A stretch of 64,000 nt of DNA from the NCBI GenBank assembly GCA_030407315.1, contig JALQPE010002611.1, forward strand, positions 1 through 64,000. The letters run 5' to 3'. The notes beneath the pieces are model-generated. The model ran no database searches. It saw only the letters and a program-made list of their open reading frames with translations, and had not been told where the DNA came from. This document shows, in pieces, positions 23,601-31,006 of this stretch (within the stretch, counting starts at the first letter, position 1; each line of letters begins with the position of its first letter). The DNA comes from Asparagopsis taxiformis. Its lineage: Eukaryota > Rhodophyta > Florideophyceae > Bonnemaisoniales > Bonnemaisoniaceae. The position numbers and the translations under genes were made by a program.

Positions 23601-25090
23601 ATCTGCCAATAGCCAGAATTACAATCCAATGTGGTGAATACTTGAGCATCTCCAAGGGAGTCAATACAATCATCCATTCGTGGAAGGGGATACACATCAT
23701 TGACAGTGATGTCGTTAAGACCCCTGTAGTCGACGCAAAAGCGTAATTTACCATCCTTCTTCGGGACAAGAACCACTGGGCTAGCCCATTCGGAGGTCGA
23801 CGGTTCGATCACTCCTTTTTCCAGCATGCTGGTTATTTCCTTACGGGCAATCTCTCGACGAGCGGGTCCCATCCGGTAGGGTTGTTGCCGTCTAGGCTTG
23901 CTCCCTTCGACTATGTCGATTCGGTGTTCCGTAGCGCGGATGTCCCCTAGGGATCCATCCCACATAGACTCGTGTCGAGATAGCATGCTAAGGATGCGTT
24001 CCCTCAACGGGATTTGACCGAGGTGGTCCAGAGAGACTTCTTGCTTCCAGCTTGATGGTTGGGTGGCCTTGGCCTCTTGCTCCTGATGGAGAGTAGTCAC
24101 CGTAGTGGAGGCCTCTTGGGAGGAAGGGGTAGAACGGCTGAGAGCCATGGGGCGCATTGGCCGTTCGGGTGCCCGGAGGGCATAGCCTATAATGGTCCCT
24201 TTAGGGAGGTACTTGTCGGATGTACCGAAGTTAGTTAAAATAGTCAGGAATTCCTGTCGCGGGATGACTTCCGCAACCCCATTCGGGATAGAGACACGAT
24301 GTCGGTGAAGGATCCGATCTCTCGGAGAGAGTATACTCAAGCCGCCACCGGCGCATACAACAGTAGTTGTTACTTGACTCCGCGGAGGAACGTTCACACT
24401 TTGTGACAATCGAATGCCATGAGGCTGGCGGTCTAAGTTAATCCCATTAGAGGGTCGCGAGGCATCCACGTAGCACGAAAGGGTGGAGGATGTTTTACGC
24501 GTAGGCGACATCACTAGGATAGCTATCGACCCGCCGTCGTGAATATCAATTCGTTGGGCCCGGCACCTAATTGCGTCTACGTGGGTATTCATTGCCCCAG
24601 TTCCCAAGATGAGGGGTACGGCCAACTTAGGCGCGACGAAGAATTCTTCCTCAAAGGACTTGTGGCCTAACTGTAATGACAGTATTATCTTGCCTTTTAT
24701 CCGAAGAGGATTGCCGTTAGCATCGGCCAGTTGCGGGACTTTCCCGGTAGGGACTTGGAATTGTTCCCAATTGTGGGGTAAGCTCCTTTCATGGATGACC
24801 GATGGTCCGGACCCGGTGTCCATCACCATACGCATGGGCGTGAGAATTGACGGATCGAGTCCGATGGAACCCATTACTACGTAATGGGCGGCCTTAAGCA
24901 GGCATGAGGCTTTCGGCCTTGAGGTTCGAGTCCCTGTGGGGGAACCCGAAGGGGTTTGTGTCTGGGAAAGACTTTGGTCCCTAGAGGGAGTTGCAGCCTT
25001 TTCCTGCGGAGGTGGTTGTGGTGAGATGTCCACCGAGTAGCGTAATCGCTCCACCTCCTGACGGGAGTGCGACACCTCACTCCCCGTCAT
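20537..25090 (-). CDS. pol: Gypsy Pol: protease, RT, RNase H, integrase
   Basis: ATG at 25090 gives 1517 residues. Domains in order: aspartic protease MDTGSGPSV (catalytic D91); reverse transcriptase with WASPVVLVPKKDGKLRFCVD, DYRGLNDITV, the catalytic YLDDVIVFS and LPFGLKNAPATFQR; RNase H with VDTDASAYQIG and RTDHNALRWL; integrase with an HHCC zinc site (HHGILAGHPGQ...CSACARNR) and the DDE core (AIDLLGPLP, LLSDNGPQFASKFF, HPQTNGQVERYNRTLLS). It is followed by a GPYRVI/RAGRRTVYID module and a long Pro/Ser/Gln-rich tail. All catalytic motifs look intact. Confidence 0.92.
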   Translation of the reverse strand: MTGSEVSHSRQEVERLRYSVDISPQPPPQEKAATPSRDQSLSQTQTPSGSPTGTRTSRPKASCLLKAAHYVVMGSIGLDPSILTPMRMVMDTGSGPSVIHERSLPHNWEQFQVPTGKVPQLADANGNPLRIKGKIILSLQLGHKSFEEEFFVAPKLAVPLILGTGAMNTHVDAIRCRAQRIDIHDGGSIAILVMSPTRKTSSTLSCYVDASRPSNGINLDRQPHGIRLSQSVNVPPRSQVTTTVVCAGGGLSILSPRDRILHRHRVSIPNGVAEVIPRQEFLTILTNFGTSDKYLPKGTIIGYALRAPERPMRPMALSRSTPSSQEASTTVTTLHQEQEAKATQPSSWKQEVSLDHLGQIPLRERILSMLSRHESMWDGSLGDIRATEHRIDIVEGSKPRRQQPYRMGPARREIARKEITSMLEKGVIEPSTSEWASPVVLVPKKDGKLRFCVDYRGLNDITVNDVYPLPRMDDCIDSLGDAQVFTTLDCNSGYWQIPVAQDDRNKTVFTSHLGTYRFKRLPFGLKNAPATFQRSIDIILSSVRWQTCLIYLDDVIVFSRDEAEHLHHVDQVLSLLREAGVTLKLTKCHFFEKKVDYLGHVVMPGKLAVAQNATSAIADAIFPQTPTQMRSFLGSCGVFRRFIKGYAAIAHPLNEMLTKDSLPKFGKEPPTEDQRRAFNALKEVMIKPPILALPKLGQPYTVDTDASAYQIGCALLQQQGGENDLKPIGYWSRTLTKPERGYSPTERECLAVVWAVTILRPYLEQTKFVVRTDHNALRWLMNINDPSGRLCRWRLRLAEFDYQIVYRPGRVHQLPDALSRVETNGETPVTIDDEIPTLLATHAPQGETSLDDNTDVWFYDLSLARDHAKEAPNRSGIPVLTTHPQTENYCPITLQEWLEEQRTDDFCQQALASQKSDSLFFEDEDGVLCRKSRLDGSSQIVVPKALRQRLLTMCHHGILAGHPGQNRMYDTMRLSYYWPAMAADITGTVERCSACARNRLRLRKHASTLQLFPATTPLDDVAIDLLGPLPRTKKGNVHLLVISCRFTKLTQVVPLRSITAYHVAVAFCTHWVFKYGPPRTLLSDNGPQFASKFFQAVCLQLGTKNVFTTAYHPQTNGQVERYNRTLLSMLRNYVNDNQDDWDVYASALTYAYNTHVHRTTGTTPFDLILSRPPPPYATHHSVKRRATPDAFTKQDFLRRITDTIDMAGKRLHSAQARYKRNFDRSIRKSKRLITTDDYVYLDNPEVRERNKLTPIAQGPYRVIRAGRRTVYIDRDGITEKVSLDRVALAPRPTEEPTLPPRPQSVNAQASPSGADALAPNTQPRQPPGDGQQNAQSESLLPTPNQEYPFRDQPSSPRQPTIRITPGSSGLGQTTLQEGAPDAVRVSKNFATPSRDEYCSLSPFGNSPTIGNDAHDPSRSPTQPVTTNRNRTQLRRSQQSAMTTLPMQTKTKTSTQTGLIHRTSERCDKTRQMSTLLKPPEDVQTAQLRREDNHPGHAYRRRVPLNGTRTLHREPNFA

Positions 25091-26232
25091 TAGTTTTCCG
25101 ACGACGTGTCGGAGTCGTCGGAGGTTTCCAAGGCGTCGGCAACGTCTTGAGCCGTTACGGAAGATCCGTTACGTTCTAAAACGTCTCGCCTCAGAGGGCC
25201 CAATTTGGGATGATTTTCGTCATCGGCGAACGCAACCATGCGTGTTGGAGGGTTTGACCGTTGGAGCACGGCTTTAGGGTAGTCCCTTTTTCGGTTGAAC
25301 CGATTGGACTGGCGCTGTTGGCGGCGCATAACCTGCTCCGGTTCTTGCTGGTAAGCGTAGTTCGCAAAGGCGAAGTAAGTTCCCACTGAGGGTGGTAGGT
25401 AAGGACAAGTGTATAACACGTGCCCTGGTTGGCGACAGCCAGAGCATCTCCAAGTAACAGCCCCTTCGGGGATCATACTCTCAGCGAGTTTAAGATGTTC
25501 TCCCGTTAGGGTAGGGGCCTGCATTGGCGCGCCCATTGGGTTCCCGGTAGGGGAAGGTAAGGTCGGCGGCGGGGTCCGCGGTATCACTGCCGGTTCTCCG
25601 GGTACGGTAGCGAGCAACGCTTTGCGTTTACGTTCCGCGATTTCCCGAGTAGGGTAAGCCTTCGGCTTTGCGGGTAGCGATGCTCGTAAAGAGTCCCCGA
25701 GTCCTTTAGCAAGGTTACGGACAGCAAGAAAATCTTCTCCGCCACTGCGGCCTATAGTCACCTTGACGGTGTGTTTAACCTCTGGGCGTAGGCCCTTGAG
25801 ATAGTAGTTGACCAAGTCTCTTTCCGAGAAGACGTTCGCACACAGGAGTGCAGCGTCCTGCAGTCTGTCTGCGTAGGCGGCTTCGTCTTCATCCGGCCCT
25901 TGCCGTATACGCGTTACTGCGTCATATGCGTCCGCTAGGACATTGTCCGTCGCGTAGCGAGCCAGAAGGGCGTTAACGGCTTGAGGCCAAGTGATCTGCT
26001 GGTGCAGGTGGTTGAGAAGCTTGCGCTTTCGCGCCTCAGCGGCGATAAACCGTTGAGGTTCTCCTTCCAGGAAATACTTGAGTAACTTGGTAGCTTCTCC
26101 CTCCGAGACTCCGCATGAATCACATGCATCTTGAAATTCCGCGAGGAACCGGAGGATATCGATGGGTTCCGTACCATCGAACGGCGTGAATGACGCGTTG
26201 AAATTACGGATCTTCTCCGTTAGCTTACACAA
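25090..26232 (-). CDS. gag: Gypsy gag, capsid and zinc-knuckle frame
   Basis: The frame is 380 codons. It starts with a capsid-like part (FLAEFQDACDSCGVSEGEA, LLKYFLEGEPQRF, WPQAVNALLARY, DRLQDAALLCANVFSERD) matching the retrotransposon gag fold. A single CCHC zinc knuckle CSGCRQPGHVLYTC near residue 265 would bind RNA. The TAA stop shares bases with the ATG of pol (TAATG), the arrangement used for termination-reinitiation. No ATG opens this frame, so it likely depends on the preceding gag frame. Confidence 0.8.
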   Translation of the reverse strand: MCKLTEKIRNFNASFTPFDGTEPIDILRFLAEFQDACDSCGVSEGEATKLLKYFLEGEPQRFIAAEARKRKLLNHLHQQITWPQAVNALLARYATDNVLADAYDAVTRIRQGPDEDEAAYADRLQDAALLCANVFSERDLVNYYLKGLRPEVKHTVKVTIGRSGGEDFLAVRNLAKGLGDSLRASLPAKPKAYPTREIAERKRKALLATVPGEPAVIPRTPPPTLPSPTGNPMGAPMQAPTLTGEHLKLAESMIPEGAVTWRCSGCRQPGHVLYTCPYLPPSVGTYFAFANYAYQQEPEQVMRRQQRQSNRFNRKRDYPKAVLQRSNPPTRMVAFADDENHPKLGPLRRDVLERNGSSVTAQDVADALETSDDSDTSSEN

Positions 26233-27014
26233 GCTTCTTGATTTCCCATTGGGGTATCAGTCGTTAGGGACTTGTTCTTGAGTCGGTAGTACCGATAGGA
26301 GACCACTAGGTCGAACGCGGGTTCGCGGGCCTTCAAAGGCACTAAGCCTTCCTCAAGAGGTCCTTCTTCATCATCCCACGAGGGATTTTCCGGTGCAGAT
26401 CCGGTGGCACGAGTGTGCTGTCTCGTGCGAGAGATATTCCCTGTTTGGGATAGTGATTCGGCGAGGGCGTCGACACGGTCCGACAGGTGTCGGGTTGCTT
26501 CTGCGACTTGATCCAATCGGGGATCTTCTTCTTCCTCCCTACCGGATGTAGGGTCAGGGAAGTCAGCCGATCGGATGCGGCGAGCAGGAAACGCCTGTTG
26601 TCCTAATGGACTGGCACTAAAGCCGTGAATCGAAAGCTCCTCCAGGCGAGTTTCCAAAAGGGACACGCGCTTAGCGAATTCGGCTTTGACCTGATTCCAG
26701 GTTTCCACTAGGAACTCGGCGTCCCGATCTTGGGTGGCTTCTCGGCTGGCGGCCATCAGCTTTGGCTCAACCAGTTCCATGACGGTTTCGACCGTAGCGT
26801 CTACGATTTCCGCCCTGCGGTCTTGAACAGTCTTCTCGACGACGGTGCTGAATTCAGCCTTGAACTCTTCCAACCGTTCGTTGAAGATTCGGTCGGCTCG
26901 GTCTTGCAGGGTGTTAATCACCACGCCCTCTTCGGCGATCAGATCCGAATCGGATAAGTCGCTGGCAGGCGCTATGTCCTCACTAGAGGGTCCCGCTGTA
27001 GGGTTACGAGGCAT
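26220..27014 (-). CDS. gag: Gypsy gag, N-terminal coiled-coil frame
   Basis: ATG at 27014 gives a 264-residue frame. It has an acidic start, long helices (RADRIFNERLEEFKAEFSTV, VKAEFAKRVSLLETRLEEL, VAEATRHLSDRVDALAESL) and a tail YYRLKNKSLTTDTPMGNQ. This is a typical gag multimerisation coiled coil. The stop overlaps the next gag frame by 13 bases. The second frame lacks its own ATG there (it begins in a TTG context), so a -1 frameshift during translation, or a mutation, would be needed to make one Gag of about 640 residues. No classic slippery heptamer is obvious at AAGAAGCTTGTGTAAGC. Confidence 0.7.
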   Translation of the reverse strand: MPRNPTAGPSSEDIAPASDLSDSDLIAEEGVVINTLQDRADRIFNERLEEFKAEFSTVVEKTVQDRRAEIVDATVETVMELVEPKLMAASREATQDRDAEFLVETWNQVKAEFAKRVSLLETRLEELSIHGFSASPLGQQAFPARRIRSADFPDPTSGREEEEDPRLDQVAEATRHLSDRVDALAESLSQTGNISRTRQHTRATGSAPENPSWDDEEGPLEEGLVPLKAREPAFDLVVSYRYYRLKNKSLTTDTPMGNQEACVS

Positions 27015-27740
27015 CGTGAAGATGATTGTGAAGGAAATTTTCTCTCAAAGAGACTTACCCGAGGGTACAAGGTTCTAGGTCGAGAGACCAATGTAGCAGG
27101 TAGAAAATCCGCTAGAGCGGCAAACCACCCGACAGGTGTCCCGAGCCTCGGTAGAGGAAGCGGTAGAGCAGATGAACCTTATAGGTACCCGGCGGGTAGT
27201 CTCGTGAGAGAGAAGGGATCGCTACCCGGAGGGGGTTGTGCGATTATAGCGCTCACGCGAGATGCGTATTAATGGAGCAAAATGACGTAATCCGTCGAGC
27301 TGTTGGCTAACCCTAAGGTTTTCCCGGAGAGGGGTTGAACAATAGGTATGCGAACACTGTTCCTGTGGGTCGTAATTCCACTTGAGTTTACGTTACTCTA
27401 GAAACCGTGCCTACTGGCTATTCCAGTGGCCGTTTTATACTAAGTCTACTGTAAGCTAGGGTTAGTGGTTAGGAATAAATATCCAGTTAGTGACCAATCA
27501 GAACCCAATTACTGGCGCTCGCCTACCCGCGAGGTCATTGCCAATAGGCTTACATTGTAATGTATGGCTGATCAGCCTAAGTTAAAATTTGCCCCTTGTG
27601 GGGTCTTGGCCGGGGCCGATAGGCCCGGGTGGGGTTATTTTTCAGCCATAGCTGGTCCTAAGTATAGGAAACACGCCAGTTGGCTGGTGCCTTCTGATTG
27701 GCAAATCCCGTAAGTGGGTACCCAATAGGGAAGCGACACG
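27015..27740. other. Non-coding leader / possible 5' LTR of the gypsy element
   Basis: About 725 bases upstream of gag hold no gene. On the minus strand, TTGGTCTCTCGACCTAG near 27070-27092 could be a primer-binding site just inside an LTR. The stretch 27100-27740 would then be the LTR, with a TATA-like ATAAATATCC complement near 27472. I see no second copy in the window, so this is only positional inference. Confidence 0.35.
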
Positions 27741-27746
27741 GCTCGA

Positions 27747-28775
27747 TCAGCGAGGACCGCCAGGCGGTACGACAGAAATGTCCATCGGATTGATTTCGTC
27801 CTCAGAAAGGGGTTGTGAGGGAAGGGGAACGGGGAGAGGTTCCATGATAATCTCCCCGAATTGTGTCGGAGAGCGAGCCTGCCAAGTCACCTGTGATGGT
27901 GACTTCGGAGGAGTGGCTGATGCCACAGGGGCAGGAGCAGGAACGCTCTCTGCCGCTTTCTCGCTCTCCTTTCCCACATCTTTTGCGCCTTGACTGGCCG
28001 CAGTGGCAAGCACTGCATCGCCAGATGCTCCGGGAGGAGGGGGCGGAGTCTCACGATCCGGTGCAATGTTGAAACATTGCAGGATGACGGTTCGGAAATC
28101 TTCTCGGCGACGCTCGTGGTTCTTCTCCTGTTTTGGCACAGGTTCTTCTTCATATTGAACCATGCGCTTGAACACGGATTTCCAGGTCGGGATCATGTCC
28201 GTTCCATCCGGTTCGAGGTCCTCCAGGTCTGCCAGCTCGTCCGTAGTCATCCCAACCTTGGGTGCGACTTCACGGATTACCAGGTAGAAATCTCTGATGT
28301 AATTGAGATACACCCTGAGCTGGAGACCTGGGATGCGACCAAAGGACTGGAGCAATTTCACAGAGCGGTAGTGAATGCACCTAACCATCAGCTCACTGGC
28401 ACGGTCCTCAGCCTTTGTGAACGCGGTGTCCTTCAGCACTAGAAGGCTGATTCCAACCTCATTTTCCTTCCTACCAGAGGCCATCTTGTACGCCTCGTAC
28501 GTGCGTGGTGAACGTCTCATGTTCAGAGCCACATTGACGATAGACGTCACCGTACTCTTCCTGAGTATGCCACTGAAGTGACGCAGGAAGAACCAGTTGC
28601 ACAGCTGCGAAACTGTCATACTGGAGAGTTTCCTTTCCCCTTCCTTCGCGTACTTCAAGTTGCAGTTGTATATGCTGATGATAGCATGAATACGGTCGCG
28701 GATGGTGGTCGGTAAAACCGTGTGCACCAGTTCGTTCAGCTGCTGACTCAGGTAGAGCACGTCTTCCATCGTCAT
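27747..28775 (-). CDS. Helical region partner of the ParB frame
   Basis: The 342 codons start MTMEDVLYLSQQLNELVHTV. The helical segment ILRKSTVTSIVNVALNMRRS, PRTYEAYKMASGR, then LKDTAFTKAEDRASELMVRC aligns by eye with the post-ParB regions of the 48885 and 53608 genes (NIAKGFNRTDSVAFVYWSS; SIARGFKTIESPAFKYWSS; then the ...FILEMTARYT type helix). In bacterial ParB proteins this position holds the helix-turn-helix that reads parS. A Pro/Ala/Glu-rich tail follows, with no dioxygenase, methyltransferase or SET domain. The product would thus be a targeting-only version of the family. Confidence 0.65.
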   Translation of the reverse strand: MTMEDVLYLSQQLNELVHTVLPTTIRDRIHAIISIYNCNLKYAKEGERKLSSMTVSQLCNWFFLRHFSGILRKSTVTSIVNVALNMRRSPRTYEAYKMASGRKENEVGISLLVLKDTAFTKAEDRASELMVRCIHYRSVKLLQSFGRIPGLQLRVYLNYIRDFYLVIREVAPKVGMTTDELADLEDLEPDGTDMIPTWKSVFKRMVQYEEEPVPKQEKNHERRREDFRTVILQCFNIAPDRETPPPPPGASGDAVLATAASQGAKDVGKESEKAAESVPAPAPVASATPPKSPSQVTWQARSPTQFGEIIMEPLPVPLPSQPLSEDEINPMDISVVPPGGPR

Positions 28776-29191
28776 GGCTTGTCCATCTGGCCTGAACGTT
28801 CCTGAACAGGAACGCTGTCCACAATAGAAGCCAGACGTTCAACTCCTTCCGCTTTGGCTCGGACAAGAGCGCCACGACGATGGAGACCATCCGCGATGTA
28901 GAAGCGTGTTTCGTCGGACTCGTGGGCTAGACCAACGACAGTCACGGAGCCCACGGAAGAGGTCTGAAAGCCTTCAAGAACCATCTTCTGAAACAACACA
29001 TCTACATGCGACTCATCAACCTCGCGCGATGTTTCTTCCGTGACATGAATGTCCGCAATCGGAAGTGTCATCTGCCGGAACTCGTAGTTCGCAAGCGTGC
29101 TACCAGCCCGGGGCATCGCGGGGACTGTCAGCTCCCGAGCTGGAGCGCGGGAAGATGCAGCTGCGAGACGAGAGCGTTGACGATGAGACAT
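28772..29191 (-). CDS. ParB/sulfiredoxin-fold domain protein, N-terminal frame
   Basis: ATG at 29191 (AAACATGTC, after a pyrimidine-rich leader) gives 139 residues. A basic Ser/Ala-rich N-terminus precedes a ParB N-terminal-type domain: LPIADIHV at 43-50, the helix DESHVDVLFQKMVLEGFQ and the nucleotide/DNA-binding signature IADGLHRRGAL (99-109). This matches the DGSHR motif of the larger ParB proteins at 48.9-62.8 kb. The frame ends at TGA overlapping the ATG of the next frame (ATGA, 4 bases). Comparison with the 48885 gene shows the protein was originally continuous across this point. It is either a one-base frameshift in a former single gene or a stop-restart pair. Confidence 0.75.
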   Translation of the reverse strand: MSHRQRSRLAAASSRAPARELTVPAMPRAGSTLANYEFRQMTLPIADIHVTEETSREVDESHVDVLFQKMVLEGFQTSSVGSVTVVGLAHESDETRFYIADGLHRRGALVRAKAEGVERLASIVDSVPVQERSGQMDKP

Positions 29192-29640
29192 GTTTGTGGG
29201 TGGGATAAACAAGCTCTTGAACTCTGAACGGTGTATAGAGGTGAAGTGGGCACGAAAAGGGCAGGGAGTGAAGAGAAAGAGAGGGCACGGGAGAGCAAGG
29301 ATTGAAGAGAGAGAGAGGGATGGGACACTGTCACTGTGGGGAGACAGATGGATGCAAAGCGGGAGAAGCAGAGAGAGATGCGAAGAGCGAAGCTTGGAAA
29401 GCAGGGGGAGTTGGGCTGAAGCAGGGAGATGCACGATCTGAATTGCCTTTGAGGTGCTGGAGTACTACAAGGAGTAGTAGATGAGTAGCAGAGGAGAGTG
29501 ACAGGAAATCGTGTAGACGTAACGTTTGGAAGGTTAACTGAAGGGGTGCGAATAAATTCGCGCCCACGCGCCAAAAGACTCACCGGTTGCGTTCAAATCA
29601 ATCAGTACCCAATGAACAGTCGTGAAGAGAGTACAAGAAG
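29192..29640. promoter_or_regulatory. Upstream region of the stand-alone ParB gene
   Basis: On the coding (minus) strand this region is strongly pyrimidine-rich (runs of CTCTCTC, TCCCT) immediately upstream of the ATG, like the leader before the 53608 gene (TTCTTCTCTCTTTCTCAATC). This suggests a shared style of promoter or leader in this gene family. No TATA element is certain. Confidence 0.35.
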
Positions 29641-30575
29641 GGGCGTGAAATTTGGTAATTTTTTGGGCTCAAAAAATTACCAAATTTTAGACCCGTCCGG
29701 CGCCCACCTGTTCCAGATTTGGACAACCGCTCCTGCCCCAGGCTACGTCAGGTTCATACATTCCATGCTTTACTGATGTTTCTAAACATTCCAAATGCTA
29801 CGCTTCTTCGCTGGATGGTCGTTGACGAACATTGACGGCGCATTGCAGCTCTGTTCAAAACCGAACCGGTATTACCATGACGTGCATCTATGTCCGTCTA
29901 CTTCTCTCCTCATACAATCTTGAACATCTAGTCATCGTGATGCATCCAGACAGTTGTGCACCAATAGTCGATAAACATAATTGCACCGAACTATAGAAGG
30001 TGCTGCCCACGTGGTGCTTACTCGTGGTGGTGAGTGTTCCATGGCATATGGTCGCTGGTACAAAGTAGGACGGAGTACGAGCCATACGGTCACTACGAGT
30101 GGGGCATAAAATTTGGTAATTTTTTGGGCTCAAAAATTACCAAATTTTAGACTAGTCTGGCGACCGTCTGCACCAGATTTGGACAACCGCTCCTGCTCCA
30201 CATTTCGTCTAGTCGTCGCATTCGATGCTTTAATGATGTATGTTTCTGAATATTCCGACGGTGTTCGTCGTAGTACATTGAGACTGTTGTGCACCAGCAG
30301 TCCAGAAACGTATTTGAAAGGAACTATAGAAGGTGCTGCCCACGTGGTGCTGACCGATGGTGGTGAGTGTTTCATGGAATATGGACGGGAGCACAAAGCA
30401 GGGCGGTGTACGAGCCATACGGTCACTACGAGTGGGGCATGAAATTTGGTAATTTTTTGGTCTGAAAAATTACTGCAGTAAAAACTGATCTAGCAAAGTG
30501 TACTTGGCTAGATCAGTTTTTACTGCAGTAATTTTTGAGCCCAAAAAATTACCAAATTTTAGACTAGTCTGGAAC
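29640..30575. repeat. Tandem ~460-330-bp repeat with AAATTTGGTAATTTTTTGGG palindromes
   Basis: Two diverged units (about 29640-30100 and 30105-30435) and the start of a third share the palindrome AAATTTGGTAATTTTTTGGG...CCAAATTT, then ...CCAGATTTGGACAACCGCTCCTGC and a region ending ACGGTCACTACGAGTGGGGCAT. In the third unit the palindrome centre is split by a separate hairpin (30465-30536). Short frames on both strands translate the repeat. The array lies between the ParB gene and the transposase relic. Confidence 0.8.
30465..30536. repeat. TACTGCAGTA-ended hairpin (MITE-like), nested insertion
   Basis: The perfect arms AAAAATTACTGCAGTAAAAA...GATCTAGC / GCTAGATC...TTTTTACTGCAGTAATTTTT enclose a 12-base loop. 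It interrupts the third repeat unit, giving a relative age. Two related units lie at 35381-35491. Confidence 0.85.
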
Positions 30576-30640
30576 TTCTCCGTGCCACTCCATGGAGTAT
30601 AGTGTTTGCACTGAGTGCTCTGTCTGCAGTTGCGAAGCTG

Positions 30641-30702
30641 CAAGAAACACTGTCGAGTAGTGAAGGAGAGGCATCTCCTTCACTACTTGACAGTGTTTCT
30701 TG
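30641..30702. repeat. 62-bp hairpin
   Basis: Arms of 29 bases, beginning CAAGAAACACTGTCGAGTAG and containing TGAAGGAGA, are separated by GGCA, with one mismatch. It lies in the leader of the transposase relic. Confidence 0.85.
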
Positions 30703-31006
30703 CTAAGTCAACACTATAGGATGAATTACGATTCTGGTAAAAACTATGTCATTCTTTGAAGTTTTCAGTCTTCATGTATACTCATCAGTACTTTGCACTA
30801 TTTCCTGGCTTCCATGGAAATAGAGAACATGTTCTCTGCAACGACTGTAACGGTCAGCTCTGAGATCTCCCCTTCCAATTTCGTTCTTCTCCAGATTGAT
30901 AGACTATAGAGATTTGTATCCTCATAATATAGAGGCGTACAGCGTTTCCCTCCCTTCCAAACAGCTGTTTGCACCTAGGTGCTACCTCAATCCAGGTTAT
31001 CGAGAT

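Larger units (their letters stand above)
20076..27740 (-). mobile_element. Ty3/gypsy retrotransposon, chromovirus type
   Basis: The minus-strand order is: leader or LTR candidate, coiled-coil gag frame, CCHC gag frame, 1517-residue pol (protease, reverse transcriptase, RNase H, integrase), then chromodomain frame. Integrase after RNase H defines Ty3/gypsy, and a C-terminal chromodomain defines chromoviruses, which insert toward marked chromatin. Pol has no stop, so the copy is young or selected. A purine-rich run (AAGAGAGGGAAGAAG on the minus strand) at about 20080-20095, just before the stop of the chromodomain frame, could be the polypurine tract. I could not find a matching pair of LTRs by eye, so the outer limits are approximate. 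Confidence 0.85.

Noticed and set aside
27100..27740. Defined LTR pair for the gypsy element
   Set aside because: No second copy of this stretch was found near 17.7-20.1 kb; the shared word 'agtgggtacc' is too short to count.
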